Source of the DNA: JACDAE01 sp963717195
Lineage (GTDB): Bacteria > Chloroflexota > Ktedonobacteria > Ktedonobacterales > Ktedonobacteraceae
Direction of reading: 5' to 3'
NCBI GenBank assembly: GCA_963717195.1
Contig: CAVQVR010000021.1
Span: 1,054,001-1,118,000, forward strand
Length of the DNA stretch: 64,000 nucleotides
Positions 1 to 8,628 of the stretch are shown here, piece after piece. The notes beneath the pieces are model-generated. The model was not told the origin of the DNA. It worked only from the letters and a program-made list of their open reading frames with translations, and did not search any database. The position numbers were made by a program, and so were the translations under genes. Positions within the stretch are counted from its first letter, which is position 1, and each line of letters begins with the position of its first letter.

Positions 1-2389
1 TGTTCGGCTTCTTGTAATGTCTGAGCTGCCTGTTCAGTAGTACGTGCCTGCTGCTGGTGTACGCGTTCGCGTTCGGGAAGAGTCTGCGCCTCATTTTTAT
101 GTTGCAGATAGTTCTGATACCCATCGTAACTGTTGCGCTGAATGACCTCCTGCTGCGCGATATCGGTATCCAGGGAGATATAGGCGACAAGTTGTGTTTG
201 CAATTGTTGTGCCTGCAACTCTGTCTCCTGCATTTTTTGCTGCTCGGTCTGAAGCTGCTGCGTAAACTCGTCTTCCTGTGCGACGATGGTGAGTTGCGTC
301 TTGCTGCGTGAGCGTGGATCGTTCAATTGCACCAGTTGGGCTTTCACCTGGTCGCGTTGAGCTTTGCTGCCACTCAGTTCGTTCATCTCTCGTCGTCGCT
401 CATCCAGGTCGGCTTCGCACTGGTGGATCTGTTCCAGGTACTGCTGTACCTGTTTACGCAAGCCGTCCAGTTCGCGTACCTTTGCTTCTGCATTTTTGCT
501 TTCTTTATAGGCAGTGTCGGCATTGGCAATCTGTTGTTCGACCTGTTTGAGTCCGTCCAATTCAGCTGTAAGGTCAGCGACTTCACGCTCAGGCTTGCGA
601 TCTCATTTGCCATACGTTGCAAATGTTCGGCATGCATATCGCGCCGCTCGATGTACTGTCCCAACTTGCTGAGTGCGTCGGCGTACTTTTTAATCTGACC
701 CATCTGTTCCGTAAGCTGCTGCTGTTGTTGTCGTATGCCTGTCAGTTGTGCGTGCTCATCGGTAAGCAGATTTTCAAAATAGGACTCAAGGCTGACGATA
801 CCGAGCCTTTTGATATTGAGACAGCTTTCATGCAGCAGAGGACATTGCCCACCAGCGGATTGCGCCCGTGATTTTGCATACCCTTCGATATTGCCTTCAA
901 GACGGTACAGCAGAGCGGAAAGTTGCGTGTAGTGGTCTTGTAAAACGGGCATTTCTTCTGCTTCATCACGATGTTCTTCGATGACGGCCACATTATTTTC
1001 AGCCTTACGCAATTTCTCGGCGGTCTGTTCGCGCTCAGTCAACTTATCCTGCAATGAGTTGCGTTTTTCCTGCAATTGGCGTTGCTTATTTTTGCGCTCG
1101 TTGCCCTGAATACGGAGCTGTGTCAATGCCTCGTTGCGCTCGTTCACCTTATCGGCCAGAGGTTGTAGAGGCTCAATGTCGGCGATTTTACGTTGCAGGT
1201 CGCTCTGCTTTTGTACATATTGATCTCGGGCGTTGCTCAGCTTCTTTCCTTCAAGTACGATTAAATCATAGCGTGAGACTTTCTGTATTAATTCGTCGCG
1301 CTGCTTCTCTAGCTCGACCTGCTGATCAACGAGAGGGGCCAGGGTGACAATTTCCTGGCGAGCGACGGCCACTTCTTGTAAACGTCCCTTTAGATTGTGT
1401 ATTTTTTCCTGGATGGTTGCCAGAGCATTGTTAAATTGCGACTGGCGGTCACGGAGCGTATTGCGCAAGCGTTCATCCTGGCGCAGACGCTTCAGCGTTT
1501 CGCTGGCCTGTTGATACTGCGTATGGTGCTCGTGACTCGTCAGTACTATCTGCTGTGCGATACGGGCCTTCTGCAAGAGTTGTTCGTGATTAAGCAGGGT
1601 TTTCTGCTCGTATTCATGCTTTGACTTGCTCTGCTCATGATGCTGATGGAGGCGTTCTAACTGATTGGCCTGTTCAGTCAAAAGTACTGCCCTTTCCCGA
1701 TAGCGGATGAGTTGCTGCGTCCAGAGTTCATTCTGTTGTGTCTGCTCCTCATCAACCAGACGTGCATCTTTGAGTTGGGAACGCCAGGCTTCCAGGTCGC
1801 GTGTTTCGTATTCGAGGCGGCGAATGTCGTTTTGCTGGCCCTGTGCTTGCTCTTTATATACTTTCTGAGCATCAAGTAAATAATCGGCAGCAATCTTGTA
1901 ATCTTCGATCTGGAGTAGGGCATCGAAGGTCTGTTTGCGTTTACTGGCAGCTTCCAGGAAAATAGAGGTAAAGGTACCTTGAGGGACGCCGAGGGCATCT
2001 CTGAAGAGAGAGTCGAGGGGACGTTCGCGATCAATGCCGAAGAGGTCGTGAAGTTTATCCAGCACATCTACACGCTGGTCGACACTAAAATCGGCCTCAG
2101 CATCGTAGATGAACCAGCGCGAACCGGAGCCACAGCGCCGTTCGACTGTGTAGGGGCGATCATCGCTACCAACCAGGTGCACCGCTATCTTGCCATACTT
2201 TTCCCCTTCGCGTACAAACTGATCCTGTTTATAAGGGAGGTAATCAAAAAGGGCGAAGCCAATAGCCTCAACCAGAGTGGTTTTGCCTGCGCCGTTCGCA
2301 CCACAGATGGCCGTTGTGCCACGGCGAAAATCGACCGTGATGTGGCGATAACTCTTAATGTTCTCCAACTCGATGCGCGTAATGAGCAT
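1..2389 (-). CDS. sbcC: SbcC/Rad50-like DNA repair ATPase, partial and frameshifted
   Basis: SMC-like ATPase of the SbcCD nuclease complex, which opens hairpins and processes DNA ends. The N-terminus shows the Rad50 signature (LENIKSYRHITVDF) and a Walker A P-loop (GANGAGKTT, about residues 34-42). A long coiled coil follows, with a hook-like segment CPLLHESC near residue 510 in place of the usual CxxC zinc hook. The reading frame breaks near position 590: the upstream frame runs to a stop at 383, while the correct coiled-coil sequence (EVADLTAELDGLKQ onward) continues in another frame to the window edge. Adding one base at 590/591 restores NEIASLEREVADLTAEL, so I infer a one-base deletion. 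The C-terminal Walker B/signature half lies outside the window. ATG start at 2389. The usual partner sbcD is not immediately upstream within the window. Confidence 0.85.
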
Positions 2390-2704
2390 AGTGACGTAGC
2401 CAGCCTTCCCAGCGCAAACGCAATGTGACCTTTTGCTTGTAGGGCGTATATTTCCTTTTGTATAGGAGTACGCATAGCGATTCGGTCAGAGCTGCTTTCA
2501 TGTGATCCGTTTTGAGAATACAGTGATAGCGACGCAAAGAAAAACACTCCCAATTTGACATTCTTGCTGAGTGGACTCAAAACGGAAATCCCCAGGGCAT
2601 TATAACATGGGGGGGAAGAGCAAATGTTCTTTTTGGAGTGGAATATCCCCCGATTGGGTAGAAAGCGACATGAGAAGGTATGAGTGCTAGAAAAACCCTC
2701 AAAT

Positions 2705-2746
2705 ATACTTGACATATAGCAAATAAAATGTTAATATGTCAAGTAT
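2705..2746 (+). promoter_or_regulatory. Promoter of the tRNA cluster inside a 13-bp inverted repeat
   Basis: TTGACA (2709-2714), 17-bp spacer, TAATAT (2732-2737), about 24 bp before tRNA-Glu. The whole promoter is bracketed by a perfect inverted repeat: 2705-2717 (ATACTTGACATAT) and 2734-2746 (ATATGTCAAGTAT), which overlaps both the -35 and the -10. The rest of 2390-2704 shows no gene that I can support; it is the upstream region of sbcC on the other strand. Confidence 0.7.
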
Positions 2747-2760
2747 TAAAGGGAAAGTGA

Positions 2761-2833
2761 GCCTCATTCGTCTAGCGGCCAGGACACCTCGTTCTCAGCG
2801 AGAAGATCGTGGGTTCAAGTCCCACATGAGGCA
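2761..2833 (+). tRNA. tRNA-Glu(CTC)
   Basis: Acceptor stem GCCTCAT/ATGAGGC, discriminator A, D arm, anticodon loop TTCTCAG with anticodon CTC, and T arm GGGTTCAAGTCCC. The first base pair of the anticodon stem is mismatched. CCA is not encoded. First gene of a cluster driven by the promoter at 2709-2737. Confidence 0.9.
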
Positions 2834-2838
2834 TTTGT

Positions 2839-2913
2839 GCGGGTGAAGACAAATGGTTGAGTCGTCCGTCCTTCAAACGGGAAACAGTCGGGTTCGATTC
2901 CCCACCATCCGTA
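2839..2913 (+). tRNA. Degenerate tRNA-like gene, possible tRNA-Glu(TTC) or pseudo-tRNA
   Basis: A 7-bp acceptor stem can form (GCGGGTG/CATCCGT), together with a 3-bp D stem whose loop contains GG, a perfect 5-bp anticodon stem (TCCGT/ACGGG) and a T loop (TTCGATT). The loop CCTTCAA puts TTC at the anticodon, but position 33 is C instead of the near-universal U, position 8 is A instead of U, the T stem has a C-C mismatch, and one extra base lies between T stem and acceptor. It sits between two good tRNA genes in the same orientation. It may be a decayed copy or an unusual tRNA; isotype is uncertain. Confidence 0.45.
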
Positions 2914-2921
2914 TGTTATGC

Positions 2922-2993
2922 ATCGGAGTAGCTCAATGGTAGAGTGCAGAGCTTACATCTCTGACGTTGCGGGTTCGATTCCTGCCTCCGGTA
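2922..2993 (+). tRNA. tRNA-Val(TAC)
   Basis: Acceptor ATCGGAG/CTCCGGT, D arm GCTC...GAGT, anticodon stem CAGAG/CTCTG with loop CTTACAT (anticodon TAC), T arm GCGGG-TTCGATT-CCTGC, discriminator A. Co-directional with the flanking tRNAs. Confidence 0.9.
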
Positions 2994-3019
2994 TTCAAGA
3001 ACTGGTGTTTATTGGGTAT

Positions 3020-3092
3020 ACCGAAGTAGCTCAGTTGGTAGAGCAGCTCACTTGTAATGAGAAGGTCACGGGTTCGATGCCTGTCTTCGGTG
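3020..3092 (+). tRNA. tRNA-Thr(TGT)
   Basis: Acceptor ACCGAAG/CTTCGGT, D arm GCTC...GAGC, anticodon loop CTTGTAA (anticodon TGT) and a canonical T loop TTCGATG. Last tRNA of the cluster; the convergent rho gene follows. Confidence 0.9.
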
Positions 3093-3107
3093 CTAAGTGT
3101 TTTCAAA

Positions 3108-3168
3108 ATGCCCTGACGTTGTTCGATATACACGTTCTCTATGCACATCAACACAGTAATCAGGGCAT
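3108..3168. terminator. Candidate stem-loop between convergent tRNA-Thr and rho
   Basis: Inverted repeat ATGCCCTGA (3108-3116) and TCAGGGCAT (3160-3168) with a 43-nt interior, in the gap between convergent transcription units. There is no clean T-run, so a terminator role is only an inference. Confidence 0.35.
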
Positions 3169-3183
3169 AACATTGTTAATTTA

Positions 3184-4464
3184 TTAGAAAATGGTTTTGT
3201 TCAGGGTGGCCAGGAACTCCATGTTGTTGCTCGTCTTAGACATGTGCTGCAGGAGGGCCTCCATAGCCTCCAGACCGCGTTGATCGGCCAGCGTAGAGAA
3301 CATGCGGCGCATGACCACAACGGCACGTAGCGTCTTTTCGTCAAGCAACAATTCTTCGCGGCGGGTGCTGGAGAGGGAGATGTCGATGGCGGGGAAGACA
3401 CGGCGTTCGGCGAGCTTGCGGTTCAGGACCAGTTCCATGTTACCGGTACCTTTGAATTCTTCATAGATCGCGTCGTCCATACGGCTGTTGGTCTCGACGA
3501 GGGCGGTAGCGATGATGGTTAAGCTGCCACCATCTTCGATCTTACGCGCGGCTCCAAAGAAGCGTTTGGGCGGGAACAATGCGCTTGGATCAAGACCACC
3601 GGAGAGCGTGCGACCACTGGGTTGTACGGCCAGGTTGTACGCGCGGCTCAGGCGAGTGATACTATCAAGCAAGACTACCACGTCGCGTCCACCTTCGACC
3701 AGGCGTTTTGCACGCTCCAGTACCATCTCAGCGACACGAGTGTGAGCCTCGGTCGGTTCGTCAAAGGTCGAACTGATGACTTCAGCCTTTACAGAGCGTT
3801 TCATGTCCGTAACTTCTTCTGGTCGTTCGCCAATCAGTGCGATCATCAGATGTACATCATCGTAGTTTTCAGTGATGGAATTGGCGATGGATTTGAGGAG
3901 CATAGTTTTACCCGCTTTTGGGGGCGAGACGATCAAACCACGCTGTCCACGTCCAATAGGGGCGACCAGGTTGATGATACGACCAGAGATATTCGATGGG
4001 CCTGTCTCCAGGTTAAACATCTCTTGTGGGAAGATTGGCGTCAGATTGTCAAAGTGCGGTCGACGTTTGGCAACTTCGGGATCGACCCCGTTGATGGCCT
4101 CGACGCGCAGCAGGCCATAGTACTTTTCGTTATCTTTGGGTGGACGGACCTGGCCCGAAACCATGTCACCAGTGCGCAGGCCGAAACGGCGAATCTGCGA
4201 CTGGGAGACGTACACATCCATATTTCCTGGCAAGAAACGCTCCTGGCGCAGGAAACCAAACCCATCCTCCACAATCTCCAACACACCTGCACTAAAGATA
4301 TTTCCTTGTTGTTCGGTGTTGGCCTGAAGAAGTCTGAAGACGAGGTCTTGTTTTTTGAGGGCACTGTAGCCGGAAAGTTCGAGGTCGCGAGCGAGGTCGC
4401 GTAGTTCCGGCAACGTTTTTGTTTCTAACTCGGCTATGTTCACGTTGCGTAGGGCGAAACACAA
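3184..4464 (-). CDS. rho: Transcription termination factor Rho
   Basis: Hexameric RNA helicase that terminates transcription. The order is a Rho-N helical domain (LPELRDLARDLELSGYS, about residues 17-50), a cold-shock-like RNA-binding domain (VEDGFGFLR, about 65-75), Walker A (SPPKAGKT, about 185-192), Walker B (VVVLLD, about 260-265) and the conserved RLSRAYN and GGLDPSALFPPK segments. At 426 aa it matches the family length. The open frame begins with TTG at 4464; a GTG at 4443 (NIAELETKTL) is an alternative start, and neither has an ideally spaced ribosome-binding site (AGGAG near 4485). A TATAAT on the minus strand at 4637-4632 would give a leader of ~160 nt, consistent with the leader-mediated autoregulation known for rho elsewhere. 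Confidence 0.95.
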   Translation of the reverse strand: MCFALRNVNIAELETKTLPELRDLARDLELSGYSALKKQDLVFRLLQANTEQQGNIFSAGVLEIVEDGFGFLRQERFLPGNMDVYVSQSQIRRFGLRTGDMVSGQVRPPKDNEKYYGLLRVEAINGVDPEVAKRRPHFDNLTPIFPQEMFNLETGPSNISGRIINLVAPIGRGQRGLIVSPPKAGKTMLLKSIANSITENYDDVHLMIALIGERPEEVTDMKRSVKAEVISSTFDEPTEAHTRVAEMVLERAKRLVEGGRDVVVLLDSITRLSRAYNLAVQPSGRTLSGGLDPSALFPPKRFFGAARKIEDGGSLTIIATALVETNSRMDDAIYEEFKGTGNMELVLNRKLAERRVFPAIDISLSSTRREELLLDEKTLRAVVVMRRMFSTLADQRGLEAMEALLQHMSKTSNNMEFLATLNKTIF

Positions 4465-5187
4465 TTGTGAGGAAAGCGCCCTTTCTCCTTTCTGAGTTGA
4501 ACCTAGATAATCGGGTGGGAATTAAGATTTTTCAGGTCGGGTCGTTTTGGAAAAAACACCCTGCTTGAAAACCATGTGGCAACAGGTAAGCTTTGGTGAA
4601 TGTTAAGAGGTGCCAGCAATACGCTAAAGACATTATACAAATCACCTTGTACAATCATATCATCGGAAGTATTGGGTGATGGAGTACATATCTTTCGAAG
4701 CTAGCATCAATATACCACATGAGTAAGTGGATGTCAAGGGTTTAAACTGTATATCCATGTTGTACGACTGTACAACTCCCATAGGCATTTCAGCTTCATA
4801 CGCGCGTTGTATGCGAATGACTTCCAAATATGCCTGCCCAACTGGTCCTATGCCAATATCATAGAATGAATAGCAGTATTTGTCAACTATCTTGAGTTAC
4901 TATGACTTTTTCCGCTTCAATCGAACATGCTTTCCTCTAAATGCTTAAGTTTTGTCGATGGGGGCCGATAATAAAAGACAGAACGAAATAGACCTGTAAA
5001 GCTACCTCCGCAGAGATAAGAACCCTTAAAAGTCTTCTCAGCGTATTAAATCCTGCTTGTCAAAGCATTAGATTTTTCTTAGGGGGATCCATGCGAGCTC
5101 AAAATGGGACATCTGACCCATGTGGTGATGTCCTATTTCCAGTAAACTTGCTCGTATATAGAATAGATTAGTAAGGAGGTAGAGATC
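4465..5187. other. Long intergenic region upstream of rho and the 5188 gene
   Basis: About 720 bp without a supportable gene between divergent transcription units. It contains a minus-strand TATAAT at 4637-4632 (candidate rho promoter), a perfect inverted repeat GTTGTAC-GACT-GTACAAC at 4759-4776 (possible operator), and related TTGTACAA sequence near 4650. Nothing else is recognisable. Confidence 0.5.
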
Positions 5188-5652
5188 ATGAGCAGTACAC
5201 TTTATATGTCAGCCGATACTACATTCGATGAACTGCTGTTTCAGAACGAAACGGCAACAACCGAAAATATTTATGCAACTGAACCCATGCCCGCTATCAG
5301 GAAGCCTGTTTTTCAGCAACCCGACGAGGAAGAATTGCACACCTCCTTTGAAGAGGCTATCAGCGACCGTTTGCTTGCAGTGCATAGCCGATTAAGTCGC
5401 CTTAGCAATCCTATACTCGACGTTCAGTATGCTAAGTCGAATACGGATGCCCTTTTTTCTACGGGTGTTGCAATCAGAAATACTACTGCTGTTAGAGACT
5501 CTGTACAAACTATGTCCGCTATAGATAGGGTAAAGTCTGCGTTTCGTTCTGCTGTTTCCTGGAGACGCACTACGATCTTTGCTTGCTCGGCAATGATGTT
5601 CATGCTGCTAGGTTTTGATCTTATGGGCCTGATTGTAATCCATATGCATTAG
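5188..5652 (+). CDS. Small C-terminally membrane-anchored protein of unknown function
   Basis: A 154-aa protein with a strong ribosome-binding site (AAGGAGG, 5173-5179) before the ATG. The first ~120 residues are polar and acidic with no family I recognise. A single hydrophobic segment (about residues 130-152, IFACSAMMFMLLGFDLMGLI) lies at the very end, so the protein is probably tail-anchored with its bulk in the cytoplasm. It stands alone between long intergenic stretches; no function is proposed. Confidence 0.6.
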   Translation: MSSTLYMSADTTFDELLFQNETATTENIYATEPMPAIRKPVFQQPDEEELHTSFEEAISDRLLAVHSRLSRLSNPILDVQYAKSNTDALFSTGVAIRNTTAVRDSVQTMSAIDRVKSAFRSAVSWRRTTIFACSAMMFMLLGFDLMGLIVIHMH

Positions 5653-5942
5653 AGGCGGGGAAAAGCCTGATGCGTTTCTCCGTTTGTCTCTGTTCTGACT
5701 TCCTGCCTTATGAAAAGATTACTCTCTAACCTCCCCAATAAAAATACATTTTTACGTAGTAAATGCACATAATATCGGAATATTTTCACATAGCTCACAT
5801 TAGCCTCAAATTTCATGTCACTTTTTCTCTATGGAGAGCGTTTATAATAGGGAGAGAGGTAGAGTAGAGGCCATGTAGTAGAATGAAAGCAGAGGCACTG
5901 ATAGAAAACTTGACCCATATTTTATTATGAAGAGGATTTATT

Positions 5943-6422
5943 GTGCAGAGCAATTTCAGGAAGCAACAATTTCCGTCTCGCCCTGAGGGAAGCAATGCGA
6001 ATGTTACATCTGCCATTGGGATGGAGGAGACGGCTGGACGCTTTCGTGCGAGGCGAAACTCACTATTTACGCAAACGGTCTTATGGGTTACCACGCTTAT
6101 CTGTATTGCGTTTCTATTCGGTTCTTTTACGCAGGCCTGGTCGAATAACCAGTTGATACAAAAAGTGCAGCTTGCGCAGCAGAAACTAGAGCAGACGCAG
6201 GCGGAGCATGATCGTCTCGTCCAGGCGGCGAATCAGTATAAAGACCCGTCTGTTATTGAAAGTGAGGCCCGACAGCAACTTGGTTATGTTCACCCTGGTG
6301 ATCACCTGGTTGTTGTTGTGAATGCGAATGACCAGACCCAGCAGAAAGTGCACAAGCAGGGAACTATTGGAGAAAAGCAGAGTTTCTGGCAGGAGTGGTG
6401 GCATACCTTTTTTGGGGATTAA
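5943..6422 (+). CDS. FtsB/DivIC-like septum formation initiator
   Basis: A 159-aa single-pass membrane protein: polar N-terminus (about 1-40), one transmembrane helix (about 45-66, TVLWVTTLICIAFLFGSF), a coiled coil (about 70-100, QKVQLAQQKLEQTQAEHDRL) and the family motif region with DPSVIESEARQQLGYVHPGD, which corresponds to the conserved E-x-A-R-x2-L-x-Y/M-V-x-P-G-E box of DivIC/FtsB. Such proteins link the divisome to peptidoglycan synthesis. The start is a GTG at 5943 behind GAAGAGGA. It is followed by an independent promoter at 6446, so it is probably monocistronic. Confidence 0.75.
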   Translation: MQSNFRKQQFPSRPEGSNANVTSAIGMEETAGRFRARRNSLFTQTVLWVTTLICIAFLFGSFTQAWSNNQLIQKVQLAQQKLEQTQAEHDRLVQAANQYKDPSVIESEARQQLGYVHPGDHLVVVVNANDQTQQKVHKQGTIGEKQSFWQEWWHTFFGD

Positions 6423-6445
6423 TAGAAGCAAAAGTCCTCTTATCC

Positions 6446-6474
6446 TTGACAAACAAAATGGATACATGTATAAC
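6446..6474 (+). promoter_or_regulatory. Near-consensus sigma-70-type promoter
   Basis: TTGACA (6446-6451), a 17-bp spacer, TATAAC (6469-6474). It is followed ~170-200 bp later by a strong intrinsic terminator with no convincing protein gene in between. Confidence 0.75.
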
Positions 6475-6480
6475 CTATTG

Positions 6481-6680
6481 TAATGACGTTGTAGAAATAT
6501 AAGGGCTGGAAAATATTAAGTGGAACGGCGACGCATGAACATTTTATATATTTGCAAGATGATGTGGCTCCAGTGTTGGCTGGAGCTTACTGGCTTTTTA
6601 CGTATGCGAGAGCGTTTCGGTGGATGAACACATGGTATTCACTGGCGGAACGCTTATAGTATAAGCGTTCCGCTTTTTTA
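6481..6680 (+). ncRNA. Candidate ~200-nt small RNA of unknown family
   Basis: The stretch is delimited by a consensus-like promoter (6446-6474) and an intrinsic terminator (6643-6680). It contains an internal hairpin GCTCCAG-TGTTGG-CTGGAGC near 6570-6590. The only open frame is a 30-codon ATG frame from 6536 with no good ribosome-binding site. I checked for SRP RNA, RNase P RNA and tmRNA signatures and saw none. The size would suit a 6S-like regulatory RNA, but I cannot demonstrate that fold. Confidence 0.45.
6643..6680 (+). terminator. Strong rho-independent terminator
   Basis: Inverted repeat GCGGAACGCTTATA / TATAAGCGTTCCGC followed by a run of T. It ends the candidate small RNA. Confidence 0.85.
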
Positions 6681-6715
6681 TTGCAAAAATTATGCGACAA
6701 ATATGTATTATTCTT

Positions 6716-6825
6716 GTAACTATTCAGTAGGGGTCTGACTCCTCAGCGCCTACGGCGCTTCGCAAGCCGTTTGGTGTGGATGGTGGGCGAGCCACCGCAG
6801 GTGGCGAGGAGACCTGAATAGTTAC
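6716..6825. mobile_element. MITE-like element with 12-bp terminal inverted repeats
   Basis: The 110-bp element has perfect terminal inverted repeats GTAACTATTCAG (6716-6727) and CTGAATAGTTAC (6814-6825). It is flanked by a perfect 8-bp direct repeat TTATTCTT (6708-6715 and 6826-6833), as expected for a target-site duplication. The interior is GC-rich with smaller hairpins (GCGCC-TAC-GGCGC and GCCACC-GCA-GGTGGC) and no coding capacity. It is probably moved in trans by a transposase not present here. Confidence 0.75.
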
Positions 6826-6833
6826 TTATTCTT

Positions 6834-7297
6834 TTCTTACTCAAGTTGAGTTAAGGGATGGCTGGTATAATACGTTTATCAGTCAAAATTTCCTGTTACT
6901 TTAAACCGGATAGGTAGTGTTCTGTCAACGTTTATCTTTTATAAGCCCGTGTGGAATGGGTGGCCGAGCTACTATAACAAAAGGCTCTCCAAACATGCAG
7001 TGGAGCGTGCTAGTAGGATGCCTGCGTTTGTCCAGACCCTCAATGGTTTGAGCAGAATGTGGCTATCTCCTCTTCGGGTAGACTATCAGCGACTAGCCAG
7101 TGGCATCAGTGTTGATTCACGCGATTACCAGATTACTAATCATCCGCTGTTGGTTGAGCCACTTGCGCAACTCGATGCGAGAGTTGTTTTTCCTTTACCT
7201 GGAAGTGCAAGATGATTATCATCATTGTACGGCTGTACTCAATTCCGTACCTGGGGTGGTAGTGCAGCAATTTCATCTTTAGTAGGAGTTGTCGTTT
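6834..7297. other. Intergenic region before the M20 peptidase
   Basis: About 460 bp. It holds one copy of the dispersed motif TTTATAAGCCCGTG (6938-6951), shared with 18.3 and 19.1 kb. The open frame 6949-7215 (88 codons) has no ribosome-binding site or recognisable domain and I do not call it. Confidence 0.4.
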
Positions 7298-8515
7298 ATG
7301 AGTGTACAATCATTTGTATCAACGTCATCATTTGCATCAACCGCGCCATTGTCGTCAGTCCCATCGCTTGTAGCGAGCATTGAGGCGTATATGCAACATA
7401 ACTTAACAAGATATATTGAGGAACTAAGGCACCTTTGCGCTATTGACTCAGGAACTTATTATAAAGCGGGACTTGATGAGATAGCTCTCTACCTCTTTTC
7501 ACGGATGCGTGATCTGGGTATGGATGCAACTATTATTGAGAATGAGAGATGGGGAAATGACTTCTATGGTACGATGCATGGGAATGGCGCGGGCAAATTA
7601 CTCCTATTAGGTCATATTGATACTGTCTATCCTGTTGGTACCGCAGTTGCTCGCCCTTTGCGCGTTGAAGGCGATATGATTTATGGGCCCGGGGTCATTG
7701 ATATGAAGGGTTGTGTCCTTTCCGCCATGTATGCAATCGAAGCCCTGGTTGCAATGAACTATCAATCCTTTGGTGAAATTCGTTTTCTTTGTGTATCCGA
7801 TGAAGAAATTAGTGATCGTCATAGCAAACAGACAATGCAAAAGGCAAGCGAGGGATGTGATGGTGTGTTTGTGTTGGAGGCTGCACGTGCCAATGGTGAT
7901 ATTGTGAGTGCTCGCAAAGGTGGCTCCTGGTATACGTTGAAGGCATATGGTCACTCGGCTCATGCTGGTGTCGAGCCGGAGAAGGGGCGTAATGCTATTC
8001 TAGAACTGGCTCACCAGACATTACAATTCCAGAGCTTGAATGGTTGGAGACATGGCCTGTCGATCAATCCAGGTGCCATTTCTGGTGGCACTGCTGTGAA
8101 CGTGGTTCCTGATTACGCTGAAGTAAGCTTTGATATGCGTTTCCTAAATAATAATGATAAGCTTGAAACCGAGAAGCTCTGGCACAAAATGATGCAAGTG
8201 AAGCGTGTGCCTGATGTACAGCTAGAATTGGAGATACAGCCAGATAATAGGGAGCCCATGGTATGTACGGAAGGCAATCTGGAACTGGCTCGCCAGGCTC
8301 AGGAGATAGCAGAGTTTCTGGGATTTCCTTTAAATCATGCATTCACGGGCGGTGTTTCGGATGCGAATTATGTCTCTAGTTTTGGTTATGCAGCTCTCGA
8401 TGGTCTGGGGCCTGTCGGTGGCCTTGATCACAGTCCCGACAAGTATATGGTGATGAGTAGTATCGCTCCTCGTACGGCTTTGCTTGGTGGCTTAATTGCG
8501 ACTGTTGGTGCATAA
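7298..8515 (+). CDS. M20-family metallopeptidase (glutamate carboxypeptidase-like)
   Basis: Zinc-dependent exopeptidase of the ArgE/DapE/CPG2 group, predicted to cleave a C-terminal or N-acyl amino acid. Metal ligands are visible: GHIDTVYP (His, Asp), GVIDMKG (bridging Asp), SDEEIS (catalytic and ligand Glu) and GLDHSPDKY near the C-terminus (last His). A dimerisation domain (about residues 200-310) contains the substrate-contacting GHSAHAGVEPEKGRNA segment. ATG at 7298 is preceded by AGGAG at a 9-nt spacing; a TTG three codons upstream is less likely. There is no signal peptide, so it is probably cytoplasmic. Substrate unknown. Confidence 0.85.
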   Translation: MSVQSFVSTSSFASTAPLSSVPSLVASIEAYMQHNLTRYIEELRHLCAIDSGTYYKAGLDEIALYLFSRMRDLGMDATIIENERWGNDFYGTMHGNGAGKLLLLGHIDTVYPVGTAVARPLRVEGDMIYGPGVIDMKGCVLSAMYAIEALVAMNYQSFGEIRFLCVSDEEISDRHSKQTMQKASEGCDGVFVLEAARANGDIVSARKGGSWYTLKAYGHSAHAGVEPEKGRNAILELAHQTLQFQSLNGWRHGLSINPGAISGGTAVNVVPDYAEVSFDMRFLNNNDKLETEKLWHKMMQVKRVPDVQLELEIQPDNREPMVCTEGNLELARQAQEIAEFLGFPLNHAFTGGVSDANYVSSFGYAALDGLGPVGGLDHSPDKYMVMSSIAPRTALLGGLIATVGA

Positions 8516-8559
8516 GGTGACGCCCTTACCCCTGCCCGACGGATTTTTCTTCATTGGGA

Positions 8560-8617
8560 GCAAACAACCTGATGGGCAGTGAGATGTAGAACATCCACTG
8601 CCCATCAGGTTGTTTGC
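8560..8617. terminator. Long perfect stem-loop between convergent genes
   Basis: 22-bp perfect arms (8560-8581 and 8596-8617) with a smaller GATGT/ACATC hairpin nested inside, exactly between the convergent peptidase and NYN genes. No T-run follows on either strand, so it may be a bidirectional terminator or an mRNA-stabilising/processing structure. Confidence 0.55.
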
Positions 8618-8628
8618 TATCGAAAGGA

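Noticed and set aside
2839..2913. selC (tRNA-Sec, anticodon TCA) as the identity of the degenerate tRNA
   Set aside because: Shifting the loop to CTTCAAA breaks the anticodon stem, and there is no long variable arm.
6949..7282. 88- and 60-codon frames before the M20 peptidase
   Set aside because: No ribosome-binding site, no domain, and they begin in a dispersed repeat.
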